A stretch of DNA of 5,856 nt from Actinomycetota bacterium (lineage in GTDB: Bacteria; Actinomycetota; Thermoleophilia; Solirubrobacterales; Solirubrobacteraceae), in assembly GCA_903970315.1 (NCBI GenBank), contig CAJCIJ010000188.1, positions 1 to 5,856 on the forward strand. The letters run 5' to 3'. This document shows positions 1-4,500 of the stretch, in pieces (within the stretch, counting starts at the first letter, position 1; every line of letters begins with the position of its first letter). Under the pieces are notes generated by a model that was given only the letters and a program-made list of their open reading frames with translations, made no database searches and was not told the origin of the DNA. The translations under genes were made by a program, and so were the position numbers.

Positions 1-57
1 CGGCAGTCAAGTCCCGCCTCTCGCCGCAGGCACTCACTGGCGACACTTGACTCGCCG
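1..57. repeat. Imperfect stem-loop / inverted repeat at window edge
   Basis: Bases 5-12 (AGTCAAGT) and 45-52 (ACTTGACT) are a perfect 8-bp inverted repeat. Allowing one bulged C at 53, pairing continues between CGGC (1-4) and GCCG (54-57). Inside, CGCC (15-18) pairs with GGCG (39-42) around a 20-base loop. This could be the transcription terminator of a gene to the left, a recombination site or element end, or an operator over the promoter proposed at 47-76. There is no T-run beyond it on the plus strand until 67-71. The left arm may extend outside the window. Confidence 0.4.
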
Positions 58-76
58 TGCATGTTCTTTTTATGTT
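47..76 (+). promoter_or_regulatory. Candidate sigma-70-type promoter for the zinc-ribbon gene
   Basis: TTGACT at 47-52 matches the -35 consensus at 5 of 6 bases and TATGTT at 71-76 matches the -10 consensus at 4 of 6, with an 18-base spacer. Transcription would begin near 83, which is the ATG of the downstream gene, so the message could be leaderless. The -35 box lies inside the right arm of the stem-loop at 1-57. This is a motif match only, and such matches occur by chance. Confidence 0.3.
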
Positions 77-82
77 CCTGGC

Positions 83-340
83 ATGGGCGGCAAGGACCCG
101 AATAGGCAACCTCGGGTTGGCAGCGTTCGGGAAACGCCTCCTGGTTGGCTCAGGCTTCTGACTTGCAACACCTGCGCGCACCGAGGCGTGCTCCCCGCCG
201 AGCGGCTGATCCGAAAGCACGGCGAGCTTGCACTGCTGGAGTTTGCACTCGTCGGCGTGCGTTGCACCGATTGCCGGTCACGTGGCGCAACGATGACGTT
301 GGTGCGGCTATGTGAAGCGGGATGTCCGCGACGACGTTGA
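83..340 (+). CDS. Small zinc-ribbon protein of unknown function
   Basis: This is an 85-residue protein if started at ATG 83. A TTG at 47 would give 97 residues, but it sits inside a stem-loop and a possible -35 box, so 83 is preferred; neither start has a clear Shine-Dalgarno. After a basic N-terminus comes PPGWLRLLTCNTCAHRG, then about 30 residues later VRCTDCRSRGA. These two CxxC knuckles are typical of a rubredoxin-like zinc ribbon. A third Cys pair (CEAGC) sits near the end. Similar short zinc-ribbon proteins of unknown role are common on proteobacterial islands and prophages, where they may bind DNA or a protein partner; that role is inference. The gene converges on the XF1762-family gene and overlaps its 3' end by 33 bases. 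A hairpin follows the stop at 346-366. Confidence 0.7.
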   Translation: MGGKDPNRQPRVGSVRETPPGWLRLLTCNTCAHRGVLPAERLIRKHGELALLEFALVGVRCTDCRSRGATMTLVRLCEAGCPRRR

Positions 341-1117
341 CCGGATACCGCCTCCATGCGGCGGTACGCAGAACGCCGCTAAACCATTGTCCATCTCGGT
401 CATGAACGGGATGTCGGAAACCACTGCAGTCGCGACGCCCGCAGCAGGGCTCTTGCAGACGGCCCGCGGTCGAAGCTCTCTGCTCCATCGCACCTTATCG
501 ATCCAGCTATTCGTGTTGGACCTTGATCGTCGTGCGCCATGCCATCCCCGGCCGCGAATTCTGCCTTCTTGTTCCCAGCCTGCGGCTCGCAGCGACGTGC
601 CAACCTCATCCGCACGGGTGTAAGTGATGATTTTCGACCAGCCCAGGCGAGCCGCTTCCCGGGCGCACCAGCCGTAAAGCATGGAGGCGGCATTCCAGCG
701 CAGCGGCTTGGCGATGTCCCGCCGGATGCACAGCCTGTTGACCTCGACGATCCCGCGCCCGTTGTAAGAACGGGCAACGGGATTCCCGACGACGGCGACA
801 CCGAGCAAAGTTCGACCATTAAAAATGCCGGTGTGGAATCGCCACATGACGGGTGGCCGGCAGTGAGCATGGTGACGGGCGATAAAACTCCGCGCCTGGT
901 CGTGGGTAACTGGTGCGATGCGCAAGCTCCAGTCGAGCACGAGACTGCAGCTGTCGTCGTCGGCGACCCGTCGCAGTTCGTGCCCGCAAAGCTCCTCAAT
1001 ACCCAATCGCTGCAGGAAGCGCCGCGCCCAGGCCGGGTCGTCGTTCATGTCAAAGGTAATCTGCTCGTGCAAACCTTTTATCTGGACGGTCAAGCTCGGC
1101 TCTCGGCCACCAGCCAT
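308..1117 (-). CDS. XF1762-family protein (GNAT-like), with extended C-terminus
   Basis: This 269-residue frame has a conserved core at about residues 65-215 resembling the XF1762 family, phage- and island-associated proteins related to GNAT acetyltransferases. Visible marks are RHHAHCRPP (81-89), GVAVVGNPVARS (106-117), VEVNRLC (124-130), IITYTRADEVGTSLRAAGW (163-181) and a basic tail ending DKVRWSREL (207-215). The family's substrate is not established. Residues 1-64 precede the usual start of the core and I do not recognise them. Residues 216-269 (bases 308-472) look non-native: low-complexity, running through a hairpin and overlapping the converging zinc-ribbon gene. The stop after position 215 has probably been lost. 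ATG 1117 is the first possible start, since an in-frame TGA lies at 1124-1126; GGGAG abuts it directly, a poor spacing, and ATG 1048 is an alternative. The family call is fairly sure, the ends are not. Confidence 0.72.
   Translation of the reverse strand: MAGGREPSLTVQIKGLHEQITFDMNDDPAWARRFLQRLGIEELCGHELRRVADDDSCSLVLDWSLRIAPVTHDQARSFIARHHAHCRPPVMWRFHTGIFNGRTLLGVAVVGNPVARSYNGRGIVEVNRLCIRRDIAKPLRWNAASMLYGWCAREAARLGWSKIITYTRADEVGTSLRAAGWEQEGRIRGRGWHGARRSRSNTNSWIDKVRWSRELRPRAVCKSPAAGVATAVVSDIPFMTEMDNGLAAFCVPPHGGGIRSTSSRTSRFT
346..366. terminator. Hairpin after the zinc-ribbon stop
   Basis: TACCGCC (346-352) and GGCGGTA (360-366) form a perfect 7-bp stem with a 7-base loop, beginning 6 bases after the zinc-ribbon stop codon. 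No T-tract follows on the plus strand, so it would be a weak or factor-assisted terminator. It lies inside the suspect C-terminal extension of the XF1762-family frame, which fits that stretch having been an intergenic region. Confidence 0.4.
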
Positions 1118-1265
1118 CTCCCGTCATCGTCAATGGTCAGCAATTGGTGGTGAGCGGACACTAAGGCGTTTGTCGGAGTACTCCGCCCTTCCTTGTTCAG
1201 TGAGCCATCGGCGTTACCGAACCGTCCTCCAGGGTCACCGATCCTGGAGGACGCCTTCCGTTCGG
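1118..1265. other. 148-base intergenic region
   Basis: This lies between the XF1762-family gene and the end of the oxidoreductase gene, both on the minus strand. I see no gene in it. It holds a 12-bp palindrome (1174-1185) and a large hairpin (1216-1266). Any promoter for the XF1762-family gene should lie here, but I found no convincing -35/-10 pair. Confidence 0.5.
1174..1185. promoter_or_regulatory. Perfect 12-bp palindrome, possible operator
   Basis: CGGAGTACTCCG is a perfect palindrome about 57 bases upstream of the XF1762-family start. Its size fits a half or core site for a dimeric repressor, but no matching regulator is encoded in the window and the role is unknown. Confidence 0.25.
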
Positions 1266-1266
1266 T
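1216..1266 (-). terminator. Large hairpin at the end of the oxidoreductase gene
   Basis: CGTCCTCCAGG (1223-1233) and CCTGGAGGACG (1243-1253) form a perfect 11-bp stem with a 9-base loop. An outer 7-bp stem, ACCGAAC (1216-1222) with GTTCGGT (1260-1266), is separated by a 6-base bulge on one side. The structure touches the last base of the oxidoreductase stop codon, the expected place for a terminator of the minus-strand operon. A U-tract is lacking on either strand, so termination may be imperfect or Rho-assisted, or the hairpin may protect the mRNA end. Confidence 0.6.
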
Positions 1267-2183
1267 CACGTGGCGATGTTCAGGACGATCTTGCCGCGGG
1301 TGCGCCCCGCTTCGGACAACGCAAGCGCCTGCTTGACCTCCGTCAGCGGCAGCACGGTATCGACATGCGGCATCACCTTGCCGGCCTCGACCAGCCCTTT
1401 GATCGCCGTCAGGTTACGTGCGCTGGGCAACGTGAACGACCGTTTGACGCGGACGCCGTGGCGCTCGGCCTCGCCGTCGGGGAACGCCACCACCGTCACC
1501 ATGAAGCCGCCGGGCCGCAGGGTGGCGAACGCGCGCTGGAACGTGTCGCCGCCCACCGTGTCGAACACGACGTCCATGTCGCGGGCTGCCTGCTCGAACG
1601 GTTGGCTGGTGTAGTCGACGAACTCGTCGACGCCAAGGCTGTGGACGAACGCCTCGTTGCGCGCGGAGGCGACGGCCGTGACGTGCGCGCCCCGTGCCTT
1701 GGCGAACTGCACCGCAAGCGACCCGACGCCGCCGGAGCTGCCGGTGATCAGCAGCCGCTGCCCGGCCGTGAGGCCGGCCTCGTCGAACAGCGCCTGCCAC
1801 GCGGTAGACCCGGCTAGCGGCAAGGCCGCCGCCTCCGTGAAGCCGAGGTTGGAGGGCTTGGGCACCAAGTTGGCCGCTTTGACGACGGCATACTCGGCGA
1901 ACGCCCCGGTGTGCACCATGCCGAACACGGCTTCACCAGGCGCGAAGCCGTCCACCTCGGCGCCGAGCGTCTCCACCGTGCCGACGAGCTCGCCGCCCAG
2001 ATGGATGGGCAGCGTCATGCCCAGGCGCTGGCCGACCCCGCTGCGTATCTTCCAATCGATCGGGTTCACGCCCGCGGCGTGCACCTTCACCAGCACCTCC
2101 CCCTCCCCGGGCTCCGGCCGTTCGATCTCCACGACCTGAACTACGTCGTTGGAGCCATACTCGTTGATGGTCGTTGCCCTCAT
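1266..2183 (-). CDS. NADP-dependent, zinc-free MDR oxidoreductase (quinone oxidoreductase-like)
   Basis: This 305-residue cytosolic protein has the usual length for zinc-independent medium-chain dehydrogenases/reductases of the quinone oxidoreductase type, which use NADPH to reduce quinones or activated double bonds. The N-terminal GroES-like domain contains HAAGVNPIDWKIRSG (35-49), and no structural zinc-lobe Cys cluster is seen. The Rossmann dinucleotide site is TGSSGGVG (147-154) followed by AVQFAKARGA. Near the end AGRTRGKIVL (302 to the penultimate strand region, about 292-301) is the typical family finish. The frame stays open upstream to 2540, but ATG 2183 is chosen because it carries AGGAG 6 bases ahead and the conserved N-terminus starts there; the longer version would run antisense-like, low-complexity sequence through the transporter gene. 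It lies 50 bases after the MFS gene on the same strand, so the two are probably co-transcribed. The substrate cannot be told from sequence. Confidence 0.92.
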   Translation of the reverse strand: MRATTINEYGSNDVVQVVEIERPEPGEGEVLVKVHAAGVNPIDWKIRSGVGQRLGMTLPIHLGGELVGTVETLGAEVDGFAPGEAVFGMVHTGAFAEYAVVKAANLVPKPSNLGFTEAAALPLAGSTAWQALFDEAGLTAGQRLLITGSSGGVGSLAVQFAKARGAHVTAVASARNEAFVHSLGVDEFVDYTSQPFEQAARDMDVVFDTVGGDTFQRAFATLRPGGFMVTVVAFPDGEAERHGVRVKRSFTLPSARNLTAIKGLVEAGKVMPHVDTVLPLTEVKQALALSEAGRTRGKIVLNIAT

Positions 2184-2189
2184 CCTATG

Positions 2190-2194
2190 CTCCT
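2190..2194 (-). promoter_or_regulatory. Shine-Dalgarno of the oxidoreductase gene
   Basis: AGGAG on the minus strand lies 6 bases before ATG 2183. It decides the start against the much longer open frame that reaches 2540. Confidence 0.75.
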
Positions 2195-2222
2195 GTCCTT
2201 GGTTGCAGTTGTCCTGCCGAAA

Positions 2223-2247
2223 GCCCGGCAGCCTTACGCGGCCGGGC
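2223..2247 (-). repeat. Intercistronic GC hairpin spanning the MFS stop
   Basis: GCCCGGC (2223-2229) and GCCGGGC (2241-2247) form a 7-bp stem with an 11-base loop that contains the TAA stop of the transporter gene (2234-2236). No T-run follows, so full termination is unlikely. It may lower transcription into, or adjust mRNA stability between, the two genes. Confidence 0.35.
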
Positions 2248-3430
2248 GAGGGTCGCCACGCGCGATGGAAATGACGACCAGGAGGCTCAGCCCCGCGGCC
2301 AGGCCACCGGCCAGGAACACGGTGCCGTAGCCCAGACGGTCGGCGATGACGCCCGTCACCGGCCCTGTGGCACCGAGTGCGAGGTCCTGGAACATCGCCA
2401 AGCCACCCGCCGCGGTGCCACGCAGGTGCGCCGGCGTGCGCCGCACCACCTCGCGGCCCATGGCTGGAAACATGAGCGAGCAGCCCAGCCCCGTCAGCAC
2501 GGCGCCCGCCAGCGCCACTGCCGGGTTCGGGGCTTGCCACAGCAGGAACTGCCCCATGCCCTCGACGGCCATGGACGCCAGGGCGACCGGGATGCTGCCC
2601 ACCCGGTCAGGCAGGCTCCCGGCCAAGACGCGCACCAGCACGAATGCGCCGCCGAAGCAGGTCAGGCCCAGTCCGGCGTACGGCCAGCCCCGGCTCAGGA
2701 ACATCAGGGTCATGAACGAGCCGATGGCGGCGTAGCCGACGCCTTGCAGCGTGAGGGCCATGCCAGGCTGCCATATGCGGCTGACGATACGCCAGAATGG
2801 CAGCCGCTCGCCGGAAACGACGGGCACCGCCGCAACCGGCAGCACCATCACGAGCGCCACAAGCGGCAGAATCGCGCACACGGCCATGGTGCCGGCAAAC
2901 CCGACCCACTCGAACAGCGCCACGCCGGCCGGGCTACCGGCCGCGAGCGCCGCGTACAGGGCCATCCCGACTACCGCGAACACCAGGCCCGAGCGTTGCG
3001 GCCCGGTCACGCCGAAGCACCAGGCGATCAGCCCAACCGTTGCGAGGCTTTCGCCCAGCCCGAGCAGTAACCGCCCGGCCAGGAGGACAGCGTAGGCAGC
3101 CGGCGCGGACCAGCCCGGCCAGCCTGCCCCACCGCAGACCAGCCCGGCGACAGAGTAAGCCAGCAGGCCCAGCACCATGCAGCGCCGGCTGCCTTGCGCA
3201 TCGGCGATCCGGCCGGCCATGCCCCGGGTCAGGATCGTGGACGCGAACGCGATCCCAACCGCGGCCCCGGCCCAACCGTTGCCATAGCCCAGGCGCGCCG
3301 TGACGAACACCGGGACGACCGGCAGTGCCACCGCGATGCAGAGGTAGGCGACGAACAACGCCGAGGCGAGCCAGTAGAGCAGAAGCACGCCACGGTCCGT
3401 GCGAGCCGACTTAGCAAGGTGAGACGACAT
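2234..3430 (-). CDS. MFS transporter, YhhS/YfcJ-like (UPF0226-type)
   Basis: This is a 398-residue inner-membrane protein with about twelve hydrophobic helices: roughly 15-40, 53-72, 84-104, 109-131, 138-157, 159-182, then a loop, then 212-235, 240-260, 269-288, 293-315, 330-352 and 360-382. The loop after helix 2 has the MFS motif A remnant GRIADAQGSRR (73-83). GRLLLGLGES (119-128) and the central LPFWRIVSRIW...GMALTL pattern (about 200-217) match the E. coli YhhS/YfcJ group, as does GATGPVTG near helix 11. Members are proton-driven exporters or sugar/drug efflux candidates; the substrate here is unknown. ATG 3430 is the only reasonable start, though no good Shine-Dalgarno precedes it. The gene is divergent from an AraC-type regulator and leads the oxidoreductase gene, a common layout for an inducible export-plus-detoxification cassette. 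Confidence 0.9.
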   Translation of the reverse strand: MSSHLAKSARTDRGVLLLYWLASALFVAYLCIAVALPVVPVFVTARLGYGNGWAGAAVGIAFASTILTRGMAGRIADAQGSRRCMVLGLLAYSVAGLVCGGAGWPGWSAPAAYAVLLAGRLLLGLGESLATVGLIAWCFGVTGPQRSGLVFAVVGMALYAALAAGSPAGVALFEWVGFAGTMAVCAILPLVALVMVLPVAAVPVVSGERLPFWRIVSRIWQPGMALTLQGVGYAAIGSFMTLMFLSRGWPYAGLGLTCFGGAFVLVRVLAGSLPDRVGSIPVALASMAVEGMGQFLLWQAPNPAVALAGAVLTGLGCSLMFPAMGREVVRRTPAHLRGTAAGGLAMFQDLALGATGPVTGVIADRLGYGTVFLAGGLAAGLSLLVVISIARGDPRPAA

Positions 3431-3569
3431 CGGGCAGCAAGCCTGTTCAGTTCGTGTTGCGTCCGGGTCCCCGCATGAAGCCGTGCGGGTTCTCGACGGG
3501 CGACAACCGGGGTGTTACGCCAACATCTTGACGATGTGCCGCCAATCGACATCGCGGAAAGGCCAACAT
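3431..3569. promoter_or_regulatory. Divergent control region between MFS and AraC-type genes
   Basis: This 139-base spacer must hold promoters for both directions. Near the regulator start, GATGT/ACATC units recur: ACATC (3523-3527) faces GATGT (3533-3537) across TTGAC, and CGATGT (3532-3537) faces ACATCG (3549-3554) across 11 bases. They are candidate binding sites for the AraC-type protein. GGAAAGG (3556-3562) is the ribosome binding site for ATG 3570. I found no convincing -35/-10 pair in either direction. Confidence 0.45.
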
Positions 3570-4337
3570 ATGCCCGGCATCCCCTTCAGCATCCAGCGCG
3601 GTCGCAAGCGGCGTGGCATGGGCTTGCCGACCCACGCCCACGACGCGTCACAGCTGACCTTCGCCGCCTCGGGCATGTTGCAGGTCCACACGGACGAGGG
3701 GCGCTGGCTGGTGCCGCCGCAGCTCGCAGCCTGGGTCCCGGCAGGGACTCCGCACCGGGTGGAGGTGTTGACGGACGGCTAGCTGTGGATCGTGCACTGG
3801 CAGCAGCCCGCCATACGGGCGTGGTCGCCCCTGATGCTTGATCGCCCGTTCGCGTTGCGGGTGACGCCGCTGCTTCGCTCCTTGCTCAATGCGGCGTTCG
3901 CAGCGGATGTCGGACCGGAGAAGGCGGAACTCGTGGTCCGGCTCATGCTCCACGAACTCACGGAGGTGGCGGACGCGCCCACGTTCCTGCCGCTGCCCAA
4001 CAGCGCTCTGGGCCGGCGCGTGGCCGAACTCGCGCTGAACGACCACCAGAACCGATTGAGTGTGGGCGAGCTGGCCTCGCGCGGCGCGACGTCGGTCCGT
4101 ACCTTGAGCAGGCTGTTCCCGGCGGAAACAGGACTGACATTCAAGGTCTGGCGGCAGCGGGCGAGGATCGTGCACGCGATGGACCGGCTTTCCCGGGGCA
4201 ACGCCATTGCTGCCGTGTCGGCCCAAACCGGCTTCGCCAGCACGGCGGCGTTCTCGAGCGCCTTCCGGCAGGTGACGGCCATGACGCCGACGGCGTTCCT
4301 CGAGCGGCCGGACACGTCGATGACGTCGGCCCGGTGA
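3570..4337 (+). pseudogene. AraC-family regulator interrupted by an in-frame amber stop
   Basis: One continuous frame of 255 codons, the normal length for a cupin-plus-AraC regulator, is broken only by TAG at codon 71. Codons 1-70 form the N-terminal cupin-like sensor: LPTHAHDASQLTFAASG (19-35) and GRWLVPPQLAAWVPAGTPH (44-62). Codons 72-255 carry the linker and the DNA-binding domain, with helix-turn-helix 1 at about 163-191 (LSVGELASRGATSVRTLSRLF) and helix-turn-helix 2 at about 211-244 (TGFASTAAFSSAFRQ). ATG 3570 is chosen because GGAAAGG sits 7 bases ahead; a GTG at 3483 and an ATG at 3534 are upstream alternatives. It is divergent from the MFS gene, so it would be the regulator of the transporter-oxidoreductase pair. 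As read, it gives a 70-residue fragment. A DNA-binding half could be made only by restart at GTG 3792 or by suppression; neither has visible support. A sequencing error is possible. Confidence 0.85.
3780..3782 (+). other. In-frame amber codon inside the AraC-type gene
   Basis: The frame reads ...LTDG, TAG, LWIVHW..., with homologous-looking protein on both sides and no shift of frame. A single substitution from GAG, CAG, AAG, TGG, TCG or TTG would create it. A TGG-to-TAG or CAG-to-TAG change would be a transition. Confidence 0.9.
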
Positions 4338-4500
4338 GGCGGCACGGGACGGACCGTTCAGGCTGGCGAGAGTCGGCTTTGTGTCGAAAGCGGCCGAACG
4401 GTGCTGTGCAGGATCAGTTTTGCCTCGCAAGCAATTTTGAGTAAGCGGAGGTGTGATCGACAAGGCGCCACGCACTGTCACGCCGAGTCGTTGGCCTCGA
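4338..4500. other. Convergent spacer between regulator and recombinase
   Basis: This is 163 bases between two converging gene ends, with no gene seen. ACCGTTC (4353-4359) and GAACGGT (4396-4402) are a 7-bp inverted repeat 36 bases apart, and TTGC-CTC-GCAA (4420-4430) is a short hairpin inside a locally AT-richer patch (about 4413-4446). TTTTG after the small hairpin (4435-4439) could help terminate the regulator transcript. A recombination site next to the recombinase is also possible, but no matching second copy is in the window. Confidence 0.35.

Noticed and set aside
539..1153. 204-codon plus-strand open frame
   Set aside because: It is antisense to the XF1762-family core and shows no domain.
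918..1817. 299-codon plus-strand open frame
   Set aside because: It is antisense to the oxidoreductase gene and XF1762 start, with composition typical of a GC-rich shadow frame and no recognisable domain.
2184..2540. 119-residue N-terminal extension of the oxidoreductase frame
   Set aside because: It overlaps the transporter gene in another frame, is low-complexity Arg/Gly/Pro-rich, and ATG 2183 has a good Shine-Dalgarno and the conserved family N-terminus.
2174..3070. 298-codon plus-strand open frame
   Set aside because: It is antisense to the well-supported MFS transporter; rich in His, Gln, Arg and Ala as shadow frames of membrane genes are.
3780..3782. Amber codon read as pyrrolysine or programmed recoding
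   Set aside because: No pyrrolysine genes or recoding signal are visible, and the regulator family does not use recoding; a simple nonsense change is enough.
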